Below are positions 27,966-36,425 of a stretch of 64,000 nucleotides of DNA, in pieces. The position numbers were made by a program, and so were the translations under genes. The notes under the pieces are model-generated. The model had not been told where the DNA came from and made no database searches. It was given only the letters and a program-made list of their open reading frames with translations. Origin of the DNA: Burkholderia stagnalis (GTDB taxonomy: Bacteria; Pseudomonadota; Gammaproteobacteria; Burkholderiales; Burkholderiaceae). Location of the stretch: assembly GCF_902830275.1 (NCBI RefSeq), contig NZ_CADESW010000006.1:62001-126000 (forward strand), written 5' to 3'. The stretch's first letter is position 1, and each line of letters opens with the position of its first letter.

Positions 27966-27995
27966 CCGGCGAATTTCAAATACCAGGAGACAGCC

Positions 27996-28928
27996 ATGAC
28001 CTTCCCCACCGCCGTCAAGATCGTCGAAGTCGGCCCGCGCGACGGGCTGCAGAACGAAAAGACCTTCGTGCCCACCGACGTGAAGATCGCGCTCGTCGAC
28101 CGCCTGTCGCGCGCGGGCTTCCGCAACGTCGAGGCCGCGTCGTTCGTGTCGCCGAAATGGGTGCCGCAGATGGCCGACGGCGCCGACGTGATGGCCGGCA
28201 TCGAGCGGCGCGCGGGCACGATCTACTCGGTGCTCACGCCGAACCTGAAGGGCTTCGAGGGCGCGCTCGCCGCGCGCGCGGACGAAGTGGTGATCTTCGG
28301 CGCGGCGAGCGAGGCGTTCTCGCAGCGCAACATCAATTGCAGCATCGCCGAGAGCGTCGCGCGCTTCGAGCCGGTCGCGAAGGCCGCGAAGGACGCGGGC
28401 CTGCGGCTGCGCGGCAGCGTGTCGTGCGCGCTCGGCTGCCCGTACCAGGGCGACGTGCCGGTCGCGTCGGTGGTCGACGTGGTCGAGCGCTTCGCGGCGC
28501 TCGGCTGCGACGAGATCGACATCGCCGACACGATCGGCGTCGGCACGCCGCGGCGCACGCGCGAAGTCCTGGCGGCCGTCACCCGCGTGTTCCCGCGCGA
28601 GCGCGTGTCGGGCCACTTCCACGACACCTACGGGCAGGCGCTCGCGAACATCTACGCGGCGCTGTTCGAAGGCATCGAGATCTTCCACGCGTCGGTCGCA
28701 GGCCTCGGCGGCTGCCCGTACGCGAAGGGCGCGACCGGCAACGTCGCGACCGAGGACGTGCTGTACCTGATGCAGGGCCTCGGCATCGACACCGGCATCG
28801 ACCTCGCGCAGGTGGTCGCCGCCGGCGAATTCATCTCGAACACGATCGGCCGCGCGAACGCGTCGCGCGCCGGCCGCGCGCTGCTCGCGAAAGCGCAGAG
28901 CGCGGCGGACGCTTCGACCTGCGTCTGA
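27996..28928 (+). CDS. mvaB: Hydroxymethylglutaryl-CoA lyase
   Basis: 310 aa. Cleaves 3-hydroxy-3-methylglutaryl-CoA to acetoacetate and acetyl-CoA in leucine breakdown. The DRE-TIM family marks are VEVGPRDGLQNE with the catalytic Asp/Arg, SGHFHDTYGQA with metal His, and VAGLGGCPYAKGATGN with the active Cys loop. Normal length (about 300 aa). It is the third gene of the group and has a weak AGGAGA ribosome site. Neighbouring liu genes of leucine breakdown are not present here. Confidence 0.95.
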   Translation: MTFPTAVKIVEVGPRDGLQNEKTFVPTDVKIALVDRLSRAGFRNVEAASFVSPKWVPQMADGADVMAGIERRAGTIYSVLTPNLKGFEGALAARADEVVIFGAASEAFSQRNINCSIAESVARFEPVAKAAKDAGLRLRGSVSCALGCPYQGDVPVASVVDVVERFAALGCDEIDIADTIGVGTPRRTREVLAAVTRVFPRERVSGHFHDTYGQALANIYAALFEGIEIFHASVAGLGGCPYAKGATGNVATEDVLYLMQGLGIDTGIDLAQVVAAGEFISNTIGRANASRAGRALLAKAQSAADASTCV

Positions 28929-28952
28929 CCTGACTTTCCACGGATTCCCCCC

Positions 28953-29459
28953 ATGACGACATCTGCTTCACTCGACTCCCTCCCCGACTCCGCGCGCCGC
29001 GTCGCGATACTGCTGCGCGAGCGCGGCCACGCGAAAGACATCGTGATGCTCGCCGAAACCGGCAAGACGTCCGCCGAAGCGGCGGCCGGGCTCGGCTGCT
29101 CGGTCGCGCAGATCGCCAAGTCGATCCTGTTCCGCCGCCAGGCGGACGGCGCGCCGGTGCTGGTCGTCGCGAGCGGCGTGAACCGCGTCGACGAGAAGAA
29201 GGTCGCCGCGCAGGTCGGCGACGTCGGCCGCGCGGATGCGAAGTTCGTGCGCGACAACACCGGCTATGCGATCGGCGGCGTGTGCCCGATCGGTCATCTG
29301 GTCGAACCCGTCACGCTGATCGACGCCGACCTGCTCGCGCTCGACAGCCTGTGGGCCGCGGCCGGCCATCCGCATGCGGTGTTCAACCTGTCGCCGCAGG
29401 AGCTCGTCGCGCTGACCGGCGCGCCGGTGGCCGACGTCGCGCTGCGGGAGACCGCATGA
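28953..29459 (+). CDS. YbaK/EbsC-family deacylase
   Basis: 168 aa. Member of the aminoacyl-tRNA trans-editing superfamily (INS-like domain): LGCSVAQIAKSILFRR, the conserved Lys and the VCPIGH loop are visible. Some members hydrolyse mis-charged Cys-tRNA-Pro or Ala-tRNA-Pro; which substrate applies is not evident. Ends in an ATGA overlap with the next gene, implying coupling. Confidence 0.9.
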   Translation: MTTSASLDSLPDSARRVAILLRERGHAKDIVMLAETGKTSAEAAAGLGCSVAQIAKSILFRRQADGAPVLVVASGVNRVDEKKVAAQVGDVGRADAKFVRDNTGYAIGGVCPIGHLVEPVTLIDADLLALDSLWAAAGHPHAVFNLSPQELVALTGAPVADVALRETA

Positions 29460-29647
29460 GCGACGTGCCGGAAAGCGCTGTCGCGTCGCCGTGCACCGGC
29501 GTGTGCCGGATCGATCCGCGCACCGAATGGTGCGCGGGCTGCCTGCGCACCCGCGACGAAATCAAGGGATGGCGCGCGTCGGACGACGACGCGAAGCGCG
29601 AGGTGCTCGCCCGGCTCGACGCCCGGCGGCGCGCGCACGCCGCCTGA
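29456..29647 (+). CDS. DUF1289-family small cysteine protein
   Basis: 63 aa. The family motif C-x3-C...C-x2-C is seen in SPCTGVCRIDPRTEWCAGC, followed by the GCLRTRDEIKGW helix. Probably metal binding. Translationally coupled to the YbaK gene by ATGA, often found in this order in proteobacteria. Function unknown. Confidence 0.9.
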   Translation: MSDVPESAVASPCTGVCRIDPRTEWCAGCLRTRDEIKGWRASDDDAKREVLARLDARRRAHAA

Positions 29648-29664
29648 CGGCCGCGCATAAAAAA

Positions 29665-29693
29665 ATGCCGCTCACCTGACGGGTGAACGGCAT
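29665..29693 (-). terminator. Terminator between DUF1289 and EamA genes
   Basis: ATGCCG-C-TCACC pairs with GGTGA-A-CGGCAT with one mismatch. A run of A before the stem becomes a T-run on the minus strand, so it best terminates leftward transcription from the EamA gene, which first crosses the 25-bp repeats. Confidence 0.7.
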
Positions 29694-30118
29694 CTCGAAT
29701 CGGAATCCTGTGAACGTGATCAACGTCACAGGTCGCATCATACGAGTGCGGCCAGCGCATCGCATCGGGTGTTTCCCTACAACTTCTTACAGCGCGTTGC
29801 ACGCTTGCCGTAGCGGGCCCCGTAGCAGTTCCGGTAGCCGTAGCGGTTCCGGTAGCCGCAAGCCGTAGCAGTCCCGGTAGCCGCAAGCCGTAGCAGTCCC
29901 GGTAGCCGCAAGCCGCAGCGGTCCCGGTAGCCGCAAGCCGCAGCAATCCCGGTAGCCGCAAGCCGCAGCGGTCCCGGTAGCCGCAAGCCGCAGCGGTCCC
30001 GGTAGCCGCAAGCCGCAGCAGTCCCGGTAGCAGCAAGCCGCAGCAGTCCCGGTAGCAGCAAGCCGCAGCGGTTCCGGTAGCCGCAAGCCGTAGCGGCGAG
30101 CCGCATCGCACGACCGTT
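29694..30118. other. Gap between DUF1289 and EamA genes
   Basis: Apart from the hairpin and the 25-bp array this gap holds a stretch at 29694-29832 with no recognised element. Confidence 0.5.
29833..30100. repeat. 25-bp tandem repeat (VNTR) downstream of the EamA gene
   Basis: Unit GGTAGCCGCAAGCCGCAGCG followed by GTCCC starts at 29851, 29876, 29901, 29926, 29951, 29976, 30001, 30026, 30051 and 30076, ten units with exact 25-bp spacing. A shortened 18-bp copy precedes at 29833. Single-base variants are at the fifth to last bases and CCG/CAG at the start. It lies in the 3' untranslated region between convergent genes. Frames that cross it (CGYRD, RLPGPLRLA) are artefacts of the repeat. Confidence 0.97.
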
Positions 30119-31021
30119 TCAGCTCCCCGCCACCGCACGGCGCGCCGGCACGATCCGCCAGCCGAGATTGACGCCGGCCGCCGCGAGCAGGATCAGCAGC
30201 GCGCCGAGCACCTGCGTCCACTCGAGCGTCTGCCCGAATGCGACGCGGTCGACCGCGATCGCGACCACCGGATAGACGAACGACAGCGCGCCCGTCATCG
30301 CGGTCGGCAGCTTCTGGATCGCGCCGTACAGCAGCACGTACATCACGCCCGTGTGCACGACGCCGAGCACGACGACATCGAGCCACTGCGCGGGCGACGC
30401 GGGCAGCGTGTCGAACCGCGCGAACGGCGCGAGCATCACGACGCCGAGCCCGACCTGCAGCAGCGCGAGCAGATGCGGCGGCGTGCCCTTCAGGTGCTTG
30501 GCGATGATCGACGACACCGCGTACAGGAACGCCGCGCCGAGCGCGAGCGCGACGCCTTCGAGATACTCGCCGGGCACCGCGAGCACGGCCGGCTCGACGC
30601 GCACCACGCAGACGAGCCCGACGAACGCGAGCAGCAGCCACACGACGGTCGACGCGGTGATCCGCTCGCGGAACACGAGCGCGCCGAGCGCGACCAGCAT
30701 GAACGGCTGCGTGTTGTAGACGGCGGTCGCCATCGAGATCGACGCGCGCGAATACGCGGCGAACAGCAGCAGCCAGTTCGCGACGATCGCGACGCTGCCC
30801 GCCGCGGCGAGCACGAGCATGCGCGGCGAGAACAGCGCGCGGCGCAGGAAGCCGAATGCCGCGCAGACGAGCGCGAGCGTCGCGCCGCCGAACACGCAGC
30901 GGAAGAACACCACATTGGCGAGCGGCTGGTGCGACGACATCACGAGCCAGCCGATCGTGCCGGACATCAGCATCGCGACGGCCATCTCGGCAGCGCCGCG
31001 GCGAATTTCGTTCGAAGCCAT
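30119..31021 (-). CDS. EamA/RhaT-family (DMT) transporter
   Basis: 300 aa, about 10 hydrophobic segments, two EamA repeats (about 12-140 and 150-285). The pattern SMATAVYNTQPFMLVALGALVF and TAMTGALSFVYPVVAIAVDRVAFG is typical of the drug/metabolite exporter superfamily. It is divergent from an Lrp-type regulator 113 bp away, an arrangement common for amino-acid exporters, so an amino-acid role is likely but unproven. Confidence 0.9.
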   Translation of the reverse strand: MASNEIRRGAAEMAVAMLMSGTIGWLVMSSHQPLANVVFFRCVFGGATLALVCAAFGFLRRALFSPRMLVLAAAGSVAIVANWLLLFAAYSRASISMATAVYNTQPFMLVALGALVFRERITASTVVWLLLAFVGLVCVVRVEPAVLAVPGEYLEGVALALGAAFLYAVSSIIAKHLKGTPPHLLALLQVGLGVVMLAPFARFDTLPASPAQWLDVVVLGVVHTGVMYVLLYGAIQKLPTAMTGALSFVYPVVAIAVDRVAFGQTLEWTQVLGALLILLAAAGVNLGWRIVPARRAVAGS

Positions 31022-31134
31022 GGAAGGGTCCCGTCTGGAGGAATCGATGACTTCGATTCTAGGAACTTGCTTTCGCGATCTCCACGACTAAACTGAAGCA
31101 AATCCGCCGTTTCACCTTCGAAAGCAAAGCCATC
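31022..31134. promoter_or_regulatory. EamA/Lrp divergent promoter
   Basis: 113 bp between divergent starts with an AT-richer centre (about 31044-31105). A site for the Lrp protein is expected here; I cannot define its bases. Confidence 0.4.
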
Positions 31135-31626
31135 ATGACCAAACGCCTTACCCCGCCCGCAGTGGCCGCGCTCGACGCGACCGACCGCGCGATCCTGGCC
31201 GCGCTCGCCGACGACGCGCGCCTCGCCACCAGCGAGCTTGCGCGGCAGATCGGCCTGTCGGCGCCCGCGACCGCGGATCGCGTGCGGCGGCTCGAGGCGC
31301 AGGGCGTGATCGCCGGCTTCACCATCGAGCTCGATCCGCGCGCGCTCGGCTACACGCTGCAGGCGATCGTCCGCGTGAAGCCGCTGCCCGGCCAGCTGCA
31401 TCTGGTCGAGGAGCTGCTGCGGCGCATTCCCGAATTCGTCGAATGCGACAAGGTGACCGGCGACGACTGCTTCATCTGCCGGCTCTACCTGCGCTCGATC
31501 GAGCAGCTCGACGTCATCCTGTCGAAGGTGACGGAGCGCGCGGAGACGAGCACCGCGATCGTCAAGTCGACGCCGGTGCCGCGCCGGCTGCCGCCGCTCG
31601 CGGACGACCATCCGGCGCACCGCTGA
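31135..31626 (+). CDS. Lrp/AsnC-family transcriptional regulator
   Basis: 163 aa. Helix-turn-helix at about residues 13-60 (LDATDRAILAALADDARLATSELARQIGL is spread over this region) and the ligand-binding RAM domain from about 75 (GYTLQAIVRVKPLPGQL, then VTGDDCFICRLYLRS). Such proteins sense amino acids. It is divergent from the EamA exporter and probably controls it. Length is normal. Confidence 0.92.
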   Translation: MTKRLTPPAVAALDATDRAILAALADDARLATSELARQIGLSAPATADRVRRLEAQGVIAGFTIELDPRALGYTLQAIVRVKPLPGQLHLVEELLRRIPEFVECDKVTGDDCFICRLYLRSIEQLDVILSKVTERAETSTAIVKSTPVPRRLPPLADDHPAHR

Positions 31627-31643
31627 CGCGCGGTTCAGATGGA

Positions 31644-32540
31644 TCAGGCGGCCGGGTCGCGCGCCTCGAAGAACGCGAGCATCTCGTCGATCAGGTCGAC
31701 GGGCGCTTCTTCCGGAATGTAGTGCCCGCAGTCGAGCGCACGGCCGCTGACGTCGCGCGCGACGTGCCGCCATTCGTCGAGCGGATCGAAGCAGCGCGCG
31801 ACGATCCCGCGCGCGCCCCACAGCACGCGCAGCGGGCACGCGACCTTGGTGCCGCGCTCCAGGTCGGCCTGGTCGTGCTCGAGATCGATCGTCGCCGACG
31901 CGCGGTAGTCCTCGCACATCGCGTGCACGGCGCCCGGCTGCGCGAGCGCCGCGCGATACGCGTTCAGCGCCTCCGGCGCGAACGGCGCGAGGCCCGCCGA
32001 GCGGTTGCCCATCACGCGCTCGATGTACGCGTCGGTGTTGCCGCCGATCAACGTTTCCGGCAGCGGCTCGGGCTGGATCAGGAAGAACCAGTGGAAGTAC
32101 GCGGTCGCGAACGCGCGATCGGTCTTCTCGTACATCGCGAGCGTCGGCGCGATGTCGAGCAGCATCATCCGCTCGACCGCGTCGGCGTGATCGAGCGCGA
32201 GCCGGTGCGCCACGCGCGCGCCGCGGTCGTGCGCGCACACGTAGAAGCGCTCGAAGCCGAACTGGCGCATCACCGCGACCTGGTCGGCCGCCATCGCGCG
32301 TTTCGAATACGGCGTGTGCTGCGCATCGCTCGCGGGCTTGCCCGATGCGCCGTAGCCGCGCAGGTCGGTCGCGACCACCGTGAAATGGTTCGCGAGCGTC
32401 GCGGCGACGCGATGCCAGATCATGTGGGTTTGCGGATGGCCGTGCAGCAGCAGAAGCGGCGGCCCCGCGCCTCCTTTGACACCGAAGATGTCGGTGTCCT
32501 GCACCGTTACTCGAAACGGCGCAAACGCCTCAAACGACAT
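31644..32540 (-). CDS. Haloacid/fluoroacetate dehalogenase-type alpha/beta hydrolase
   Basis: 298 aa. All residues of fluoroacetate dehalogenase (FAc-DEX of Burkholderia sp. FA1) can be placed within one or two positions: nucleophile Asp105 in CAHDRGARV, carboxylate-binding Arg106 and Arg109, Asp129 in LLDIAP, fluoride pocket His150-Trp151 in YFHWFF and Tyr212 in CEDYRAS, and catalytic His273 in CGHYIPEEAP. The oxyanion region is HGHPQTHMIWH. It may hydrolyse haloacetates; epoxide hydrolases share the fold but lack the Arg pair. It is a single leftward gene. Confidence 0.85.
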   Translation of the reverse strand: MSFEAFAPFRVTVQDTDIFGVKGGAGPPLLLLHGHPQTHMIWHRVAATLANHFTVVATDLRGYGASGKPASDAQHTPYSKRAMAADQVAVMRQFGFERFYVCAHDRGARVAHRLALDHADAVERMMLLDIAPTLAMYEKTDRAFATAYFHWFFLIQPEPLPETLIGGNTDAYIERVMGNRSAGLAPFAPEALNAYRAALAQPGAVHAMCEDYRASATIDLEHDQADLERGTKVACPLRVLWGARGIVARCFDPLDEWRHVARDVSGRALDCGHYIPEEAPVDLIDEMLAFFEARDPAA

Positions 32541-32830
32541 GGTTTGTTTCTCGTGGGTTTGTTATAGGGAGCTATTGTAGGAGCGCGCTCGGCGCCGCAC
32601 AGCGGCGTGGATACCCGAATTCATAGAAAGAGAGCACTCACTCGATTGCCGCCTGCCGGCGCGATTTGATACGCTCGCATACAATCGCACGATCGTTCGT
32701 ATTAATATGGAGCGCCCACCTTCCCGGGCGGGAACACCGGATACACTCGAAGCGCCCGCGCACGATCGTTTGGATGAGACCCGCGTAAGCAACCGAAGCG
32801 CTCATGCGGGTCGACAATTGGAGACTTCAC
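32541..32830. other. Promoter region of the nitronate monooxygenase
   Basis: 290 bp between divergent genes. CGCACGATCGTT occurs exactly twice (32686-32697 and 32759-32770), 73 bp apart, which may be a pair of regulator sites. An AT-rich section lies near 32695-32710. No gene is visible. Confidence 0.4.
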
Positions 32831-33790
32831 ATGGCATTGCCCGCCGTCCTGCAGCATCTGACGCTGCCCGTCATCGCGTCGCCGATGTTCATCGTCAGCT
32901 ACCCCGAACTCGTGCTCGCGCAATGCAAGGCGGGCATCGTCGGCTCGTTCCCGGCGCTCAACGCGCGCCCGGCCGAGCTGCTCGACGAATGGCTCACGCA
33001 GATCCAGGCCGAGCTCGCCGACCACAAGGCGAAGCACCCCGACGCGGTGATCGGCCCGATCGCGGTCAACCAGATCGTCCACCAGTCGAATGCGCGGCTC
33101 GAGCACGACATCCGCGTGTGCGTCGACCACAAGGTGCCGATCTTCATCACGAGCCTGCGCGCGCCGTCGCGCGAGATCGTCGACGCGGTGCACAGCTACG
33201 GCGGCATCGTGCTGCACGACGTGATCAACCTGCGCCACGCGCAGAAGGCGCTCGAGGCGGGCGTCGACGGGCTGATCCTCGTCGCGGCCGGCGCCGGCGG
33301 CCACGCGGGCACGACGTCGCCGTTCGCGCTCGTCGGCGAAGTGCGCCGGATCTTCGACGGCCCGATCGTGCTGTCCGGCGCGATCGCGAACGGCGGCTCG
33401 ATCCTCGCCGCGCAGGCGATGGGCGCCGACCTCGCGTACATGGGCACGCGCTTCATCGCGACGCAGGAAGCGCACGCGATCGAGGACTACAAGCACGCGA
33501 TCCTCAACGCGAAGGCCGCCGACATCGTCTACACGAACCTGTTCACCGGCGTGCACGGCAACTACATCCGCGAGAGCATCGAGAAGGCCGGGCTCGATCC
33601 GGACGCGCTGCCGGAATCCGACAAGACGAAGATGAACTTCGGCGGCGACAAGACGAAGGCGTGGAAGGACATCTGGGGCGCGGGCCAGGCCGTCGGCCTG
33701 ATGGACGACCTGCCGAGCGTCGCGACGCTCGTCGAGCGCCTGAAGCGCGAATACGACGACACGCGGGCGCGGCTCGGCATCGCGCGCTGA
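32831..33790 (+). CDS. Nitronate monooxygenase
   Basis: 319 aa FMN-dependent TIM-barrel enzyme that oxidises propionate-3-nitronate or related alkyl nitronates (former 2-nitropropane dioxygenase). FMN-phosphate motifs: LILVAAGAGGHAGTTSPFALV (the His is the catalytic base), VLSGAIANGGSILAAQAMGADLAYMGTRFI. Start at 32831 has GGAG at -8; an upstream ATG nine codons earlier is open but less well placed. It precedes a strong terminator. The host role is nitronate detoxification. Confidence 0.92.
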   Translation: MALPAVLQHLTLPVIASPMFIVSYPELVLAQCKAGIVGSFPALNARPAELLDEWLTQIQAELADHKAKHPDAVIGPIAVNQIVHQSNARLEHDIRVCVDHKVPIFITSLRAPSREIVDAVHSYGGIVLHDVINLRHAQKALEAGVDGLILVAAGAGGHAGTTSPFALVGEVRRIFDGPIVLSGAIANGGSILAAQAMGADLAYMGTRFIATQEAHAIEDYKHAILNAKAADIVYTNLFTGVHGNYIRESIEKAGLDPDALPESDKTKMNFGGDKTKAWKDIWGAGQAVGLMDDLPSVATLVERLKREYDDTRARLGIAR

Positions 33791-33839
33791 TACGGCACAT
33801 CGCGTGCGGCGCGTAGCACCTAAAGCGCCGCACCAAGCA

Positions 33840-33875
33840 AAAAGCGCGGACCGTCGCCGGTCCGCGCTTTTGTTG
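33840..33875. terminator. Bidirectional terminator, NMO / LysR
   Basis: 13-bp perfect stem AAAAGCGCGGACC (33840-33852) with GGTCCGCGCTTTT (33859-33871), loop GTCGCC, T-rich tail TTTTGTTG. It is placed between the rightward NMO gene and the leftward LysR gene and works for both. Confidence 0.9.
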
Positions 33876-33894
33876 TCTGCGGAGAAAACGCCGA

Positions 33895-34857
33895 TCAACC
33901 CGCGCGCTTGATCCGCGTGATCGGCGTCACGCGCAGGCGGGATTCGATCGACGGGCACAGCGACTGATCCTCGAAGCGCGCGGCGAGGAAATCGACGAAC
34001 GAACGCACCTTCGCCGACACGTGGCGGCGGCTCGCATACACCGCATAGATCGGCAGCTCGCGCGGCGGCACCGCGTCGAGCAGCACCGGCACGAGACGCC
34101 CGGTTTCGAGGTCGTCGCCGACCACCTCGGTGCCGAGCAGCGCGATGCCCGCGCCGCCGAGCACGGCCGCGCGCAACCCTTCCAGGTGATTGACGATCAG
34201 GTTGCCGCTGAGCGTCACGCGCGACGCGGCGGCCGCCTCGGTCACCATCGAATCGAGCACGGTCGCATTCGTGTCGCGCCGCAGGTAGTTGTGCTGCGCG
34301 AGATCGGCGATCGTGCGCGGCGTGCCGCGCTTCGCGAGATAGTCGGGCGACGCGACGAGCAGGATATGCGCGGTCGCGATCTGCCGCGCGACCAGCGACG
34401 ACGACTTGAGCCCGCTCGGCGCCGCGCGCACCGCGACGTCGTAGCCTTCGTCGATCAGCTCGACGACGCGGTCGGACAGCGTGATCTCGACCGTCACGTC
34501 CGAGTAGCGGTCCGCATAATCGGTGACCGCCTGCATCACGTGCCGCAGCCCGAACGCGGACAGCGACGTCACGCGCAGCCGCCCTTGCGGCACGACGCTC
34601 GCGGCGCCCACCGCCTGCCCGGCTTCGTCGAGCTCGGACAGCGCCTGGACGAGGCGTTCGTAGTATTCGCGCCCCGCTTCGGTGGGCGCGACGCGGCGGG
34701 TCGTGCGATGCAGCAGCCGCGCGCCGAGCTGCTGCTCGAGATGCATCACGTGCTTGCTCGCCATCGCCGCCGACATCTGCATGCGCTCCGCCGCGCCGAC
34801 GAAGCTGCCCACTTCGACGACGTAGCGAAACACATTCATGCTGACGAGGGTATCCAT
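33895..34857 (-). CDS. LysR-family transcriptional regulator
   Basis: 320 aa from ATG 34857, chosen because the usual LysR N-terminus begins there (MDTLVSMNVFRYVVEVGSFVGAA). HTH at about 5-65 (MSAAMASKHVMHLEQQLGARLLHRTTR). Effector domain from about 90 with the family pattern AVRAAPSGLKSSSLVARQI. It resembles the CrgA/AaeR subgroup by length. Target is not obvious; neighbours are NMO (convergent) and a porin (same direction, upstream). Confidence 0.9.
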   Translation of the reverse strand: MDTLVSMNVFRYVVEVGSFVGAAERMQMSAAMASKHVMHLEQQLGARLLHRTTRRVAPTEAGREYYERLVQALSELDEAGQAVGAASVVPQGRLRVTSLSAFGLRHVMQAVTDYADRYSDVTVEITLSDRVVELIDEGYDVAVRAAPSGLKSSSLVARQIATAHILLVASPDYLAKRGTPRTIADLAQHNYLRRDTNATVLDSMVTEAAAASRVTLSGNLIVNHLEGLRAAVLGGAGIALLGTEVVGDDLETGRLVPVLLDAVPPRELPIYAVYASRRHVSAKVRSFVDFLAARFEDQSLCPSIESRLRVTPITRIKRAG

Positions 34858-34940
34858 CGAACTGGCTCGCAATTGAAATAAAACGTGCAATTACGAACTA
34901 GAGTAACAAAGCTGGAAAACCTAAAGGTCAACAATGGCAA

Positions 34941-34968
34941 AACGGCGCCGCAAAAGAGCGGCGCCGTT
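34941..34968 (-). terminator. Terminator after the porin gene
   Basis: AACGGCGCCGC and GCGGCGCCGTT form an 11-bp perfect stem with loop AAAAGA; minus-strand continuation has TTTTG. It lies 40 bp beyond the porin stop in the leftward direction. Confidence 0.85.
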
Positions 34969-35008
34969 CCTGACGAAAAACAGGGGGCGACCGGCGTGCC
35001 CGCGAGGG

Positions 35009-36082
35009 TCAGAACTTCGCGCGGATGCCGGCGCCGAACGTGTTGCCGTTCGACAGGCCGCTGATGTGGTCGTTCATGTACGCGGTGTAGAGGTCGGTGC
35101 GCTTCGACAGCGGATAGTCGTAGCCGAGCGCCCACGTCTGGCGCGTCTGGTTCAGGCCGCCGGAGTCGCGCGAGTAAGCGTACGACGCCATCGCACAGCC
35201 CGGGCCGAGCGGCACCGTCACGCCGCCCTGCGCGGTGTTCACGTGCCAGCTGCCCGCCACCTGGTCGTTCTTCGTATACATGTACTGGCCGAACAGCTTC
35301 ACGAACTTCAGGTCGTAGGTCGCGCCGACCTGCGCGATGCCCTGGCTCTTCATGCCGGTGACGAGCGAACTCAGATCGCGCGGGCCGTTGTTGAAGTTCA
35401 CGTACTGATAGACGGCGGTGGCCGCGAACGGGCCGCTCGCATAGTTGAACTGCGCGCTCCATTTCTTCGCGCCGTTGTCGCCGGCCTGGTTGCCGAACGC
35501 GTACATCGCGCCGAAGTTCATGCCGCCGAACGCCGGCGACGTATACGACACCGCGTTGTTCCAGCCCGAATCGCCCACCGCGCCCTGGTCGCTCGGATAG
35601 GTCGGGAACGTGCCGAGGCCGAGGAACGTGTGATAGACCATCGGCGAGAACACGTACGAGTCGAAGAACGGGTTGAACAGGATCGTCGACACGAACAGGT
35701 GCGTCGTCAGGCGGCCGGCCGTCACGGTGCCGTACGGCGAGCTGACGCCCACGTACGCGTTGCGCGCGAAGAAGGTGTCGCCGTTGAAGCGGCCGAACTG
35801 GCCGTTCTGCGCGCGGAAGAAGCTTTCGAGCGTGAAGATCGCCTTGTAGCCGCCGCCGAGGTCCTCGGTGCCGTGCATGCCCCAGTACGACGTCGACATC
35901 CCGCCGCCGGACACGCCCCATGCGCGGTCGCTGCCCGGGAATTTCGTTGCGCCGACCCATTCGTCGACCTGGCCGTAGAGCGCGACGTTCGACTGCGCGT
36001 GAGCAGGAACGGCGACGACGCAGGCGGTGGCCGCGATCAACGTGGCGGACGTGCGCGACGCACGGCGGGCGAATGCTTTCAT
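35009..36082 (-). CDS. Outer-membrane general porin
   Basis: 357 aa. Signal peptide to AHA (29 residues), then QSNVALYGQVDEWVG, the usual first strand of beta-proteobacterial porins. Alternating 16-strand pattern, loop 3-type insert with FGRFNGDTFFARNAYVG, and the C-terminal Phe in GIRAKF needed for assembly. It forms a trimeric channel in the outer membrane. Monocistronic with a terminator; it lies in a long gene-free leader (36083-36425), as expected for a strongly regulated porin. Confidence 0.93.
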   Translation of the reverse strand: MKAFARRASRTSATLIAATACVVAVPAHAQSNVALYGQVDEWVGATKFPGSDRAWGVSGGGMSTSYWGMHGTEDLGGGYKAIFTLESFFRAQNGQFGRFNGDTFFARNAYVGVSSPYGTVTAGRLTTHLFVSTILFNPFFDSYVFSPMVYHTFLGLGTFPTYPSDQGAVGDSGWNNAVSYTSPAFGGMNFGAMYAFGNQAGDNGAKKWSAQFNYASGPFAATAVYQYVNFNNGPRDLSSLVTGMKSQGIAQVGATYDLKFVKLFGQYMYTKNDQVAGSWHVNTAQGGVTVPLGPGCAMASYAYSRDSGGLNQTRQTWALGYDYPLSKRTDLYTAYMNDHISGLSNGNTFGAGIRAKF

Positions 36083-36425
36083 GGGATCTCCAGGTATTGT
36101 CGAAAAGAAATCGGGCGGCGCGAGCGTTGTTATGTGAGCCGATGCTTGCGTCGTGCAGGGGCGCAGCCATCTTTACGGATCAATAGTCCGGTCAAAAATA
36201 CGGGCGCTTATTGCGGGTATAGCGGCGGCATTAACTTCGCAGGGGCGAATCGACGGGCTGGCGACGCGCGGCGGCGGCGCGCGGGATCGTCACGCGGCGG
36301 CACGGCGCGCGTCATGCGCGAGGCCGGGCGGGAAGATAGCGCAATGCAGCAGGAAAATCAGCGGAAATCTGCGCGCGACTGTGGCGAATTCGCATCAGCC
36401 GGCGGGGGACGGAACGCGAGCGCGT
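36083..36425. other. Upstream region of the porin gene
   Basis: 343 bp with no gene. Contains an AT-richer segment at about 36165-36240 (ATCAATAGTCCGG..., CGGGCGCTTATTG) likely to include the porin promoter and regulator sites, then GC-rich sequence. No motif strong enough to name. Confidence 0.45.

Noticed and set aside
29383-30641. Long minus-strand frames rich in CGYRD/RLPGPLRLAAT
   Set aside because: These read through the 25-bp VNTR; the apparent peptide is a product of the repeat and has no separate support.
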